64,000 nt of DNA. It comes from JAOUGY01 sp963825585 (GTDB lineage Bacteria; Actinomycetota; Acidimicrobiia; Spongiisociales; ZC4RG35). Below the pieces are notes generated by a model. It was not told where the DNA came from. It worked only from the letters and a program-made list of their open reading frames with translations, and did no database searches. The stretch is from positions 1,224,736 through 1,288,735 of the forward strand of contig CAWGTX010000006.1 in the NCBI GenBank assembly GCA_963825585.1. The letters run 5' to 3'. Every line of letters starts with the position of its first letter. The stretch's first letter is position 1. A program made the position numbers and the translations under genes. Shown in pieces: positions 52,959 through 62,302 of this stretch.

Positions 52959-54326
52959 TCAGCGGATGCGATCCCGACATTCGACGATCACCTCACACGC
53001 CCGCCTGGCGTGATCGAGATCGGTCTTCCACGACGACACGCTGATACGCATCGCGGTGCCACCACCCCATTGAGTCGCTCCACACCAGATCCGGCCGTCG
53101 CGTTGGATCTCGGCGATGAGTCGTTCCGTGGTCGGAGCGTCGTCGAGACGTACGAGTACCTGGTTGATCACGACCTCGTTGAGCACCTGAAATCCGGCAC
53201 CACGTAGTTGGTCGGCGATCACCGCTGCCGCTGCCGATGAGTCCTGCACGAGCCGCGCAACTCCCGAACGACCGAGCGAACGCAGCACCGACCACACCTC
53301 GATCTGCCGGGCGCGTTGGGAGGACTGCGGGGTGTGGTGCATCGCCTCGAACCCCTCATCGGATGGCAGGTAGCCGGCAACGGCGGCGAATGTGCGTCGC
53401 AGCGCTCCGGGACGGGCGACGAACGCGATCCCGGAGTCGTAGGTGACGTTGAGCCATTTGTGGGCGTCGGTCGCCAACGAGTCGGCTCGTGTAAGACCCT
53501 GCACCAGCTGGGCACGGGTGGGGTCGGCGAGCGCCCACAGTCCGAACGCTCCGTCGACGTGGAGCCATCCGTTTCGCTCGGCGACCCAGTCGGCGATCGG
53601 TTCGAACGGGTCGAACGCCCCCGTGTTCACCTCACCGGCCTGGGCGCACACCAGCACCGGACCGGCGGCAGGGTCCACGTCCGGGAGACGCTCTGGGATC
53701 ATCCGCCCCTGGCCGTCGGAGGCGACCACCGTGACCCGTTGCCGTCCGAGCCCCACCAGCCCGAGCGACTTGCGAAGCGTGCTGTGCGCCCGCTCCCCGA
53801 TCACCACCTGGATGGGCGGAGCCCCGAAGAGGCCATCGTTCTGCACGTCCCATCCGGCGTCGGCCAGCAGGGCGTCACGTGCCGCGGCGAGGCAGGTGGC
53901 GTTGGCGACGGTGGCCCCGGTCACGAAAACCACCTCGGAGCCGGTGGGCAGATCGAGCAGCTCCACCAGCCAACGGGCCGTGACCTCGTGAAGCCTGGCT
54001 GCCACCGGGGACATCACCGGGAGAGCGGCGTTCTGATCCCACGTGTCCACCAGGATCGAGGTGGCGAGCGCCACAGGGAGGGTGGCTCCGTTCACGAAAC
54101 CGAAGTAGTCGGGCCCGGTCGACCCCATCGTTGCCGGGCTCCCGAGACGGTCCAGAATGTCCACGGTCTCGAGAGGATCGCACGGGCCGTCCGGCAGCGG
54201 CTCTTCGAACCCGGCGAGGGCCGCGATCGCCTGCGCGGTGGGAGCGGCGGCGCGCCGATCGATCGTCGACAGATAGCCGATCACCCGGTCGGCGGCGGCG
54301 CGAATCAGGTCGAGGTCTGAAGTCAC
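52959..54326 (-). CDS. PLP-dependent amino-acid decarboxylase (group II, aromatic-L-amino-acid decarboxylase type)
   Basis: 455 residues. FVTGATVANATCLAAARDAL carries the phosphate-binding region, HVDGAFGLWALADPT the Asp that contacts the PLP ring nitrogen, and SLATDAHKWLNVTYDSGIAF the Schiff-base Lys. These are the group II decarboxylase/tyrosine-DOPA-type signatures. The start GTG 54326 lies 6 bases after CATGAT, a plausible -10. The substrate could be an aromatic amino acid, Glu or cysteine derivative. No transporter or amine-using gene is next to it. Confidence 0.88.
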   Translation of the reverse strand: MTSDLDLIRAAADRVIGYLSTIDRRAAAPTAQAIAALAGFEEPLPDGPCDPLETVDILDRLGSPATMGSTGPDYFGFVNGATLPVALATSILVDTWDQNAALPVMSPVAARLHEVTARWLVELLDLPTGSEVVFVTGATVANATCLAAARDALLADAGWDVQNDGLFGAPPIQVVIGERAHSTLRKSLGLVGLGRQRVTVVASDGQGRMIPERLPDVDPAAGPVLVCAQAGEVNTGAFDPFEPIADWVAERNGWLHVDGAFGLWALADPTRAQLVQGLTRADSLATDAHKWLNVTYDSGIAFVARPGALRRTFAAVAGYLPSDEGFEAMHHTPQSSQRARQIEVWSVLRSLGRSGVARLVQDSSAAAAVIADQLRGAGFQVLNEVVINQVLVRLDDAPTTERLIAEIQRDGRIWCGATQWGGGTAMRISVSSWKTDLDHARRACEVIVECRDRIR

Positions 54327-54389
54327 CTCGCCATCATGACACGAGCGACATCGACCAGGCCGCGCCACCATTGCTGTGGACGAGTGGGG

Positions 54390-54965
54390 TCAGCTTCCGG
54401 ATCCGCCGCCGCCGTGAACGTGGGCGCGCTGCCCGTCACGGTCGAAGATCATGATGAGCTCGGCGTGGTCGTCGATGGCGGTGACCGCATGCGGAGTCAT
54501 CGTCGAGAACTCGGCCGCTTCACCGGTCTCGACCACGATCTCGCGCTCTCCCAGTTGGAGCCGGACACGGCCGTCGAGCACGTAGAACCAGTCGTGTCCG
54601 GGGTGGACCCGCAGCTCGGCGGCCGGGCCGCTGGGCTGCACCTGCACCTTCAACGCCACGGTTGCCGCGGTCGCCCGGGTGAGCGTCCAGGTGGTGTGCC
54701 CACTCGAGCTGTGCGACGTGGGACGGATCACGACGTCGTCGTCATCGTCGACGTCGAGCAGAACATCGAGGTCGACCTGAAGGGCGGCGGCGAGGGGCAC
54801 GAGCACGTCGAGGCTGATGCTCCGCTTGCCGGTCTCGACCCGGCTGATGGTGGAGGCACTCAGAAGGCTCCGAGCGGCCAGTTCGTGGAGCGAGAGCCCC
54901 TGGGCGTGGCGGAGCGCTCGCAGTCGAGTCCGCACCACGGCTTCGATGCTGCCGGGTTCGGTCAC
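54390..54965 (-). CDS. XRE family regulator with C-terminal cupin domain
   Basis: 191 residues. The HTH is RLRALRHAQGLSLHELAARS...TISRVETGKRSISLDVLVPLA; a very acidic linker (DVDDDDDVV) leads to a cupin of the AraC/PuuR-like type (HPGHDWFYVLDGRVRL, EAAEFSTMTPHAV). The protein ends in a His/Gly-rich tail (HVHGGGGSGS). AAGGAG lies before GTG 54965. Divergent from the flavoprotein-methyltransferase fusion 71 bases away, which it probably regulates. Confidence 0.88.
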   Translation of the reverse strand: MTEPGSIEAVVRTRLRALRHAQGLSLHELAARSLLSASTISRVETGKRSISLDVLVPLAAALQVDLDVLLDVDDDDDVVIRPTSHSSSGHTTWTLTRATAATVALKVQVQPSGPAAELRVHPGHDWFYVLDGRVRLQLGEREIVVETGEAAEFSTMTPHAVTAIDDHAELIMIFDRDGQRAHVHGGGGSGS

Positions 54966-55023
54966 TGGCCCATCTCCTTCTTGCGAATTCCGCAATCCTG
55001 TATGCAACTCTAGCCAGAGCACG

Positions 55024-55029
55024 TACCAT
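55024..55029 (+). promoter_or_regulatory. -10 box (TACCAT) of the fusion gene
   Basis: TACCAT, then 7 bases, then ATG 55037. Leaderless. It lies in the 71-base divergent space shared with the XRE-cupin regulator. Confidence 0.45.
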
Positions 55030-55036
55030 CGAAGAC

Positions 55037-56668
55037 ATGACCGAGCATCACCACCACGAGACCGAACAGAAGCACAGCGGCCACCAGCACGGCCCCGGCA
55101 GCCGAATCGTCGAGCGCCACTGTGACGTCGCCGTCGTTGGTGGCTCGGCCGCCGGGTTGGCCGCGGCACTCCAGCTCGGGCGCCAGCGCCGCTCGGTGAT
55201 CGTGGTCGACGCCGGCGAACCCCGCAACGCCCCGGCCGCCCACATGCACGGATACCTGGGCCGGGATGGGCACGCTCCCTCGGAGCTCACCTCCATCGGC
55301 CGGGAGGAGGTCCGCAGCTACGGCGTCGAGGTTCTCGACGGTCGCGTCACCCAGGTGAGCCGGATCGACGACACCCGCTTTCGTGTCGAGCTCGTCGGCG
55401 GCCACTCCCTCGTCGCCCGAAGGGTGCTCGCCGCCACCGGGCTGGTCGACGAACTCCCGGACATCCCGGGCGTCGCCGAGCACTGGGGACACGGCGTCGT
55501 CCACTGCCCCTTCTGCCACGGCTACGAGGTGCGCAGCCGCCGAATCGTCCAGATCGTCACCCATCCGATGGGACTCCATCCGGCTGCGGTGTGGGCTCAT
55601 CTGGCCGACCATCTCACCGTCGTGCTCCACAGCGACGTGGACGTCGACGCCACCCAGATCGAAGCGCTGGAGATGGGCGGCGTGACCGTCCTGGCCGGGC
55701 AGGTCACCGGCGTGACCACTGGGGCGAACGGCAAGGTCGACGGCATCGAACTCGCCGGCCAGGGTCCGATCCAAGCCGACGCCATCGCAGTCGGCCCACG
55801 TTTCCGTGTCCGCGCCGAGCCGTTCGCCCCGCTCGGGCTGGAGCCAAGCGAACACCCGACCGGTGCGGGAGACCATCTGGAGGCAGACGCCAACGGGCAG
55901 ACGTCGATCCGTGGCGTGTACGCCGCCGGCAACCTCGAGGACCCCAGCCACCAGGTCCTCAACGCAGCAGCCGACGGCAGCCGTGTCGGAGCCATGATCG
56001 CCTTCGACCTGGCGCACGAGGATCTCGGTTCCGACCGACGATCGGCCAACCAGCTCGACTGGGATCACCGCTACGAGGAACAGCCGATGTGGAGCGGCAA
56101 CCCCAACGGGTCACTCGTCAACGAGCTCACCAACCTCTCCCCCGGCCGGGCCCTCGACGTGGGCGCGGGCGAGGGTGCCGACGCCATCTGGCTGGCCGAA
56201 CACGGGTGGAAGGTCACCGCCACCGACATCTCCGCGCCTGCACTCGACCGCATGTCGGCCGAAGCCGGGCGACGTGGACTCGACATCGAGAGCACCATCG
56301 TCGATGCCAACGACGCGGACGCTTTCGAACCGGCCGGCTTCGATGTGGTGACGGCCATGTACGCCTCGATCCCCCGCACGGCCGATCGCCGAGGTGTCGG
56401 GAACCTGCTGAGGGCGGTGGCCCCGGGCGGAACGCTGCTGGTGGTGAGCCACGACCTGGCGCCGATGCGCCAGCCAGTCGACATCGCCATCGAGAGCCGG
56501 GCCTTCGACCCCGACGCCTACGTTCGGGTGGAGGACTTCGTGGGGGCCGTCACCGGCGCCCCGGGGTGGGAGATCGAGGTCCACGAAACGCAGGCTCGGC
56601 CCAAGGGGTCGGCCACCGACGCCCACCACGTCGATGACGTTGTGTTCCGGGCGAGAAGAGTCGACTGA
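55037..56668 (+). CDS. Fusion: thioredoxin-reductase-like flavoprotein plus SAM methyltransferase
   Basis: 543 residues. An unusual His-rich head (MTEHHHHETEQKHSGHQHG) precedes an FAD/NAD(P) oxidoreductase of the thioredoxin-reductase class (CDVAVVGGSAAGLAAALQLG, ATGLVDELPDIPGV, VHCPFCHGYEVRSR with its redox CxxC, and GVYAAGNLEDPSHQV). From about residue 335 comes a class I methyltransferase (ALDVGAGEGADAIWLAEHGW, VTATDISAPALDRM, APGGTLLVVSHD). Divergent XRE-cupin gene. I have the impression that this fusion occurs in other actinobacteria, perhaps detoxifying a reduced metal or sulfur species by methylation; that is a guess. Confidence 0.88.
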   Translation: MTEHHHHETEQKHSGHQHGPGSRIVERHCDVAVVGGSAAGLAAALQLGRQRRSVIVVDAGEPRNAPAAHMHGYLGRDGHAPSELTSIGREEVRSYGVEVLDGRVTQVSRIDDTRFRVELVGGHSLVARRVLAATGLVDELPDIPGVAEHWGHGVVHCPFCHGYEVRSRRIVQIVTHPMGLHPAAVWAHLADHLTVVLHSDVDVDATQIEALEMGGVTVLAGQVTGVTTGANGKVDGIELAGQGPIQADAIAVGPRFRVRAEPFAPLGLEPSEHPTGAGDHLEADANGQTSIRGVYAAGNLEDPSHQVLNAAADGSRVGAMIAFDLAHEDLGSDRRSANQLDWDHRYEEQPMWSGNPNGSLVNELTNLSPGRALDVGAGEGADAIWLAEHGWKVTATDISAPALDRMSAEAGRRGLDIESTIVDANDADAFEPAGFDVVTAMYASIPRTADRRGVGNLLRAVAPGGTLLVVSHDLAPMRQPVDIAIESRAFDPDAYVRVEDFVGAVTGAPGWEIEVHETQARPKGSATDAHHVDDVVFRARRVD

Positions 56669-56762
56669 GCGGACTGCTCTCCGGAATCCACTCCAGGAAC
56701 CCGCGGACGCCTCTGGTGACGGTCTCGAGGTCGTCGCAGCATGGAGACGAAAGGAGGTCGGC

Positions 56763-57557
56763 ATGCGACAGATACTTGCTGTTGCACTGGCCACGTTGCT
56801 GACGGCGTGCGGCACGGGCACCGAACTCGGAGGCGACATCACCGCAACGACCCGCGCGCCAGAGCCGAGCATCGAGCAGGTCGCGACCACCACAACTGAA
56901 CCGACAGTGACCGCGGACGAACCCGAAGGCCCGCCCAGCATCACCGTCGGCGGCAAGGGATCGGCCTTCGACACACCAGACAGGTGCGTGGTGACGCTCG
57001 GGATCAGCACCAGACGTTCGACGGTCGCCAAGGCCGGCAACGCTGCTGCCCACGCCGCTCGTGCCCTGGTGGGGACCCTGACGGCGGCCGGCGTCGCCGA
57101 GTCGGACATCCAGATGTCCGAGTTCAACATCAACCCGTACTACAGCACCGTGTGGGAGGAGGGCAACCAGATCGAGGGCTATCAGGCCGACTTCGGGTAC
57201 CGGGTCGTTCTGGCCAACACCGAGTCGGTCGGACAGATCCTCGGAGCGGCGATCGAGGGTGGAGGCGACGATGCACGGGCATGGGGCATCTCGTTCGAGA
57301 CCGATCCCGAAGGGCTGATCGACGTCGCACGCGTCGAGGCGTGGAAGGACGCTGAGTCGAGGGCGGCGGCGCTTTCGGGGTTGATCGGCGAACCGCTCGG
57401 AAGAGTGCTCGACGTGCACGAGAAGGTGATGCTGACCACACCGAGCGGAATGTCCCAGGGCGGGGAAGGCGATGCGGCAGCGTTCGACATCCCCGTCGCC
57501 CCGGGCGTCGCAGGTGTGATCGTGCTCCTCACGGTGACCTACGAACTGGCGTCCTGA
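56763..57557 (+). CDS. SIMPL (DUF541) domain lipoprotein
   Basis: 264 residues. The signal MRQILAVALATLLTAC ends in a lipobox with Cys16; a Thr-rich linker follows. The body is a SIMPL/DUF541 fold: PPSITVGGKGSAF, VTLGISTRRSTVAKA, TAAGVAESDIQMSEFNINPYY, and a conserved Arg/Asp-rich second half. Such envelope proteins have unclear roles in stress tolerance. AAAGGAGG lies before ATG 56763. No obvious partner gene on the same strand. Confidence 0.9.
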   Translation: MRQILAVALATLLTACGTGTELGGDITATTRAPEPSIEQVATTTTEPTVTADEPEGPPSITVGGKGSAFDTPDRCVVTLGISTRRSTVAKAGNAAAHAARALVGTLTAAGVAESDIQMSEFNINPYYSTVWEEGNQIEGYQADFGYRVVLANTESVGQILGAAIEGGGDDARAWGISFETDPEGLIDVARVEAWKDAESRAAALSGLIGEPLGRVLDVHEKVMLTTPSGMSQGGEGDAAAFDIPVAPGVAGVIVLLTVTYELAS

Positions 57558-58033
57558 CGGTCGCACCGGTCCTTGGCCGCACGGCCGGACCTCATCCTCG
57601 ATCAGGACCGGGGACCCCGATCTGGCGGAACACCGAGCGACCCGAGAGGTGGAGGTGGATCGGGCGGCGTGACCGTCAATGCGATCGTCGCCGATGCCCA
57701 GAGGCGCCTGCTGGCGGCCTGGACGCCCAACCGGATCAGCCCGAGGGTGTCCTCGGCCGGACGACGCCGACGGAGACCGGATCCCCTGCGAGACGATGTT
57801 CCCGACCGAGGCAATCGATACCGTCTGGAAGGGCGGCGGCCTCGAGGAGTCGCGCCTGAGCCGGCCGCAACCCGAGGCCCCTCATGGCGGACATTGCGGA
57901 GTTCTCCATGTCGCGGGCGACGCCGGTCGACCAGGCATTCCCATCCGCCGCCACCTCATCGTGTAGATCGCGATGACCCAGGAGATGGGATGATGCTCAC
58001 AGGCGGGAGTCACGCTCCACTTGAGAACGGATG
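57558..58033. other. Gap without a supported gene
   Basis: Several open frames cross this 470-base stretch on both strands, but none has a credible start, ribosome site or recognisable sequence. The best on the minus strand (57736-57954, SAMSAMRGLGLRPAQARLLEAA...) looks like decayed or chance coding. With the broken SRPBCC gene next to it, the area may be eroding. Confidence 0.5.
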
Positions 58034-58436
58034 TCAAAGGAGTCGCCGTCGCAGGCGAGGTGTGAGCATGAGGCTGATCAGCCGATCGAACGGCCGGAGC
58101 GGACCCACGGCATCGAGTGACTCCTGCTGGTTGAGCAGTGTGTGTCCGTCGCTTCCGATGAGGGTGTACACGACCACGCATGTGCCCGCCCCAGAACCGC
58201 GGTGCGAGCATCCGTGGCGGGTCGAACTCATCCACCTCCGTCCACATCGTCATCGTCAAGCCAGGACCCATGCGTACCACCTCACGCCACCAGGTTCCCA
58301 CCACGGTCGGTCCCGGTGGCGACTTCTCCATCACCTCGATGGGGGAACCGGGCCCGGTCGCCCAATCCTGGATGTCGGCGAGCATGGAAACGACGTCATA
58401 TGCGGGCCCCGCGATGCGGACTTCTCGGGCCCGCAA
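58034..58436 (-). pseudogene. SRPBCC (polyketide cyclase/START-like) domain gene, frameshifted
   Basis: The frame starting near TTG 58436 reads VRIAGPAYDVVSMLADIQDW, VVGTWWREVVRM, EVDEFDPPRMLAPRFWGG, a normal START/SRPBCC fold. After HM the frame shifts by one base at about 58178-58190, and the other frame continues VVVYTLIGSDGHTLLNQQ and ends LTPRLRRRLL before TGA 58034. The joined product would be ~134 residues, near normal. The break sits by G/C runs, so error or true decay are both possible. Function was probably binding of a hydrophobic ligand. Confidence 0.6.
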
Positions 58437-58649
58437 CAGCCCTGCCGAGGCCGTAGCAACCGGTGATCTGGAACTGCCGGTCGGACCGACGTGTTGGCCT
58501 CCGCCCATTTCTTCCGGCCGTCAGCCGGCTCGTGGGCATCGCTGCCGGTTGTCGGCTGAATCGAGCAGTCCTGCACGACCCGATCGAGGCGCGTATGGTC
58601 CGTGGGGATGGCCTCGAGCCTCACGTCGAAGAGGAGAGAGAGACACACA

Positions 58650-58976
58650 ATGGCGAAGTACATGCTGGTTTACACCGGCGGGATGGGCATGGGAGCCGAC
58701 CCCGAGGAGCAGCAACGGATCATGGCCGAATGGGGCGCCTGGTACGGCACGATGGGCGCGGCGATCGTTGACGGGGGTTCACCGTTCGGCGAGGCGAGGC
58801 ACTTGAAGGGCAACGGCGTGGAGGCCGGCGCATTGGGTGACACGCCCGCCACCGGCTACACCGTGATCGAAGCGGACTCGCTCGACGCCGCGGCGGCGGC
58901 GTGCGAAGGGCACCCGCACCTCGACCACGGCGGGCAGGTCCAGGTATTCACCTGCATCGACATGAGCCCTCAATGA
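58650..58976 (+). CDS. YCII-related domain protein
   Basis: 108 residues. MAKYMLVYTGG, then EEQQRIMAEWGAWYGTMGAAIVDGGSPFG and GYTVIEADSLDAAAAACEGHPHLD are the typical YCII/DGPF fold, a ferredoxin-like dimer. GAGGAGAGAG lies upstream of ATG 58650. Family members are sometimes next to sigma-70 ECF genes; none is seen here. Function unknown (possible enzyme with catalytic His-Asp pair). Confidence 0.85.
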   Translation: MAKYMLVYTGGMGMGADPEEQQRIMAEWGAWYGTMGAAIVDGGSPFGEARHLKGNGVEAGALGDTPATGYTVIEADSLDAAAAACEGHPHLDHGGQVQVFTCIDMSPQ

Positions 58977-59586
58977 AGGCGTGAGCCGGTGACGACCCGA
59001 GCGCGAAGACACGTCGGATCCGGCTGGTCCGTAGCATGAGGCCACAGCGGGGTAACGCCCCGAGTCGCGATATCGAGGCTCGGGTATGTGGAGGCCATCA
59101 ACAACCAGCTCAGAAGGACTGCTGGAGCGTCGGTCGGTTCCGAACCTATCAACTCTCTGAGAACCTCCGCGACGTCATGCTCTGGTCTGTCGTCCAGACC
59201 CTTCACGCCATTCGCAGCCACGGCATGCGCACGGCTCAGCACGACCCCCCACTCCCCCTTGTCGCCTGACCCACCGTGACCCGGCTCTCCAACCAGCCGG
59301 ATTCGACGCGTCCGGATCGGCCCACACACAACGGTTGGTCTTTTCAGAGTCCAGTTTGGACTTTGTGATCGAGTAGGTCCGTACGGACGACCGAAAGCAC
59401 GTCCGAGCACCGATTCGGCCCCCGCTAACCTCACCAACGACATCATCGGGCCGATTCGCGCCACGTAGCGGCCCGACCCCGCCCTCGTGGGGTCGGCGCG
59501 AATACGCGTTCCTCCCGGTAGGCGAGTTGCCGCGAGTCCTTCTGTAACGCCGATCGGGCGAATCCGTAACGAACGTGGATGGCTGC
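58977..59586. other. Gap before the DUF4268/AbiE island
   Basis: Open frames exist on both strands but none has a family-like sequence or ribosome site. CGACCCC (59474-59480) and GGGGTCG (59489-59495) form a 7-bp hairpin with an 8-base loop. Base composition is a little lower in GC than the flanks, compatible with the left part of a transferred island. I see no gene. Confidence 0.5.
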
Positions 59587-60486
59587 TCACCGATGCTGGT
59601 CGCCAGCAACGCAGACAGCCCCCAGGCCGCCGGCCTCCCGATTCACGCCTTCGTGGTCAGGTTCGTCGAGCGGATCCCAGATGAGACCTGGGCCGAACGT
59701 CTGGTCTATCTCAGGCCTTCGGAGCAGGAGCTGATTCCACAGATGTACTGCTTCCTCGTCTGTCTTCGCGTCTACCCGAAGACAGAGCCAGGAGCCATGA
59801 GCTGTCACCCAGATCTGCCAGCCGATCCTCCCGGCGCTGTTCGGTACCGTCTGCCACACGTGGACGCTCTGGCCTGGCGACCGACCCTGCCACACCCCGA
59901 GGTGTGAACGAGCCGATGCCACGCTCGGAAGAACGGTCGACCAGAACCCGAAGATTCTCTGTTTATCCGCCTGGTTCGCCTGCTTCTCGGCCTTGGCCTT
60001 CTTCGACAGCTCCGAAGGACCCACGATTCGAGTGAGGATCGGCGCAGGTCGCGAGTTCTCGATCCGTATCACCTCGACATCGAACAGGTAGGCGTCAACG
60101 CTCGACTCGTCGTTGAGCCATTGAACGGCTTTCGCATGTTCGGGCCTCGCTGAGGCCGAGATCCACACCGCAACCCTGGCGCCGTATGCGGCGACGTCGA
60201 TAAGGATCTGCCCCAGATGGCGGTGGTCCGTCTCCTCCAACTGGTTCTCGATGATCACCTTGAACGGCTCACCCGTCTCATCACTCACGGCGTCCCCGAT
60301 GATGTCCACCGAGAACGATCCCGCCCTGGCTTCTTGGTGCAGCGACTCAGGGTCCACGTCGAACGGGAGTTGATCGTTCAGAAGATCGATGTTCCGAGCG
60401 AGCCAGTGTGAGAAGCCGGTCTGCTCGTGGGCCTACACGGATCGCAGGTCCACCTTCTCAACTCTCGCCAGTCCCTCACCCGCCAC
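59587..60486 (-). pseudogene. DUF4268 (PD-(D/E)xK-like) gene interrupted by an amber codon
   Basis: From GTG 60486 (ribosome site AAAGGGGTGA upstream) the frame reads MAGEGLARVEKVDLRSV, then TAG at 60435-60433, then AHEQTGFSHWLARNIDLLN and, past GTG, FSVDIIGDAVSDETGEPFKV, IIENQLEETDHRHLGQIL and WNQLLLRRPEIDQTF. This is the DUF4268 order; in relatives the stop position is a Trp (VWPHE), so a TGG to TAG change is the simplest explanation. The full length would be 299 residues. A shorter protein might still start at GTG 60357. Members are linked to mobile islands and defence. Confidence 0.75.
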
Positions 60487-60591
60487 AGCTCACCCCTTTC
60501 CAGTTCAGCAACGTACCAGACGACTCGGACAGATGGCCACGATCGTGCTGCGGCTCATGCGCCAGCTCGAAACGAACCGGGAATCGCCGGT

Positions 60592-61371
60592 TCAGGGGAT
60601 GTGGGGCAAGATCTCGGAGATGATGAGCTCCACGGCTGTGTCGACGTCGTAGGCCTCCGGCCACTCCATGACGAGTGGCGTGAGGTCATCACGAAACGAG
60701 CCAGACTCGAGCTTCCGTCGCAGGTTGGCTTCGGCGACTGCGGCGGTGTAGCCGTCAGGTCGGTATGGAACGAAGCTGTCGGCGATCTCGGCCGGATGGA
60801 GGTGCAGGTCGGTCAGAGCCAGCCACAGGTCGAAGACGTCTCGACCCTTGCTGCGCTGATAGAGCGCTCTGAGTTTGGTAGCCACCATCTCCGTGGGGTC
60901 GAAGGTCAGCACCTCGGCTGCGCCTTGGAACCATTGCGAGTCGACCGAATGCGGCAACCGGATCAGCGGGCGAGCGAACTGTCTCTCGTGTGCGTTGATC
61001 TCGATCTTGACCTTCATGACTCCCGTCCCTGATTCCGCCGGCGCGCGTAGCACGACCTTCGGATGGCGACCGACGGCAGAGGCGACCTTCATCCCGACGT
61101 CTTCGCCAATGAGACGGAGACGATCGAGGACGGGGCCGATGGGACCGCCGGTCGACCGGACGTAGTCAAGATCCTCGCTGTAGCGACGTGGCACCGGCAG
61201 AACCAGCTTGTGAAAGCAGGTTCCACCTCTGAAGACCAACTCGTTGGCGAGCATCTGATCTGAGGCGATTGCCACAATGAGGCGCGACAGCAGGAGATCC
61301 TGCTCGACCTGATCCCGAGATGCCCACGGCACACGCCTCGACCACTCCGTGATGAACGCCTCAGAGATCAC
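60592..61371 (-). CDS. abiEii: AbiEii-type nucleotidyltransferase toxin
   Basis: 259 residues. The nucleotidyltransferase motif is ELVFRGGTCFHKLVLPVPRRYSEDLDYV (G-G-T...S-x-D-x-D), followed by KVKIEINAHERQF and EMVATKLRALYQRSKGRDVFDLWLAL, as in AbiEii/DUF1814 proteins. Toxins of this kind modify tRNA or other acceptors. GTG 61371 overlaps the antitoxin's TGA (GTGA), the family's usual coupled order. A minus-strand DUF4268 gene follows. Confidence 0.9.
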   Translation of the reverse strand: MISEAFITEWSRRVPWASRDQVEQDLLLSRLIVAIASDQMLANELVFRGGTCFHKLVLPVPRRYSEDLDYVRSTGGPIGPVLDRLRLIGEDVGMKVASAVGRHPKVVLRAPAESGTGVMKVKIEINAHERQFARPLIRLPHSVDSQWFQGAAEVLTFDPTEMVATKLRALYQRSKGRDVFDLWLALTDLHLHPAEIADSFVPYRPDGYTAAVAEANLRRKLESGSFRDDLTPLVMEWPEAYDVDTAVELIISEILPHIP

Positions 61372-62159
61372 ACGTCCACCTCGACAGCGGTGTTCACCAT
61401 GACATTCCAATGACGATCCAACTCGCCTCCGTCGATTCCGGGCTCGAGCGGCACTGGCGCCCGTAGCGACGACGCCCGCTCTCTCACGGCGTCGAGCCCG
61501 GACACGTCCCCGTGCCGGTCGAGGATCCACCCCACTCGGGCCGCCACCGACGCGGGATAGGACGAGGCCAGCGAGTTCAGGCGACCGACGTCGAACAGCC
61601 CGCCTTCGGCCAACTCGGCCACGACCGTCGCTGCATTCGACAGCCCACCGGAAGCTTTGACGAACTGGACCACGTCGAAGGCGGTCACCTCGGGAAGCGA
61701 GACCGTCATCTGCCCGGTCGGGGTGTTCACGCGAACGGTCGGGAGCGAGCCCACCCGGGAAGCCGTGTGGAACTCGAGCCGAACCCTGCCTAACGCCCGG
61801 TCGCGCACACGCCCGGTCACCATCACCTGGAACACCTGGGGCCGTTGATGGGCGGCACCATGCACCTCGGCGGCCGACAACAGCCCCACGTAGTACGGAT
61901 GACCGAGATGGGCCATGAGCGGGTCCACGAAGTGGGAAGCAGGGACCACACCCCACTCCCGGAACTCGGCCGGGATGGGCACGTAACAGCCTTTGGTCGG
62001 GCTGAACAGTCGGCCACGGGCCACCAAGCCCGCCACTGTGGGACTGACATGGGCGACCGGGACGTCCAGTACGGCACTGATCTCGGCAGTGGTCACCCAA
62101 TGGCGACCACGACTCAGCAGCCAGTCGGCCAGCTCCTGAGGTTTGACCTCTCGCACCAT
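61368..62159 (-). CDS. abiEi: AbiEi-type antitoxin/transcriptional regulator
   Basis: 263 residues. An N-terminal winged helix (LADWLLSRGRHWVTTAEISAVL, VAHVSPTVAGLVARGRLFS) precedes the AbiEi C-terminal domain (GVVPASHFVDPLMAHLGHPYYVGLLSAAEVHGA, PEVTAFDVVQFVKASGGLSNAATVV). It silences the following toxin and binds its own operator. ATG 62159 is the first in-frame start; upstream lies a matched inverted repeat. First gene of the pair. Confidence 0.9.
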   Translation of the reverse strand: MVREVKPQELADWLLSRGRHWVTTAEISAVLDVPVAHVSPTVAGLVARGRLFSPTKGCYVPIPAEFREWGVVPASHFVDPLMAHLGHPYYVGLLSAAEVHGAAHQRPQVFQVMVTGRVRDRALGRVRLEFHTASRVGSLPTVRVNTPTGQMTVSLPEVTAFDVVQFVKASGGLSNAATVVAELAEGGLFDVGRLNSLASSYPASVAARVGWILDRHGDVSGLDAVRERASSLRAPVPLEPGIDGGELDRHWNVMVNTAVEVDV

Positions 62160-62182
62160 CGGCAGTTCCTTCGTGTGAACGA

Positions 62183-62219
62183 TGTAACAATCCTAACCGT
62201 TTTCTTTAGAATCGTTACA
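62183..62219 (-). promoter_or_regulatory. Inverted-repeat operator of the abiE operon
   Basis: TGTAACAATCCTAA (62183-62196) and TTAGAATCGTTACA (62206-62219) are reverse complements at 12 of 14 positions with a 9-base AT-rich spacer. It lies 23-60 bases before the antitoxin start, the place where AbiEi proteins autoregulate. Confidence 0.7.
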
Positions 62220-62302
62220 CGATTGGAGATGGAACCGCCAGACCAGACACGTAGCCGCCGGGAGAGTGCCCTACCCTCCTCCGACTACCCTTCTTCCAGC
62301 CC

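Noticed and set aside
57573..58466. 297-codon plus-strand ORF
   Set aside because: Its sequence is low-complexity Arg/Gly/Pro and it overlaps the recognisable SRPBCC remnant on the other strand.
58970..59590. 206-codon minus-strand ORF
   Set aside because: No family-like sequence, no ribosome site; another frame is equally open.
60433..60435. Pyrrolysine or recoding at the TAG
   Set aside because: No pylT or pyl genes and no structured element nearby; a plain TGG to TAG change is simpler.
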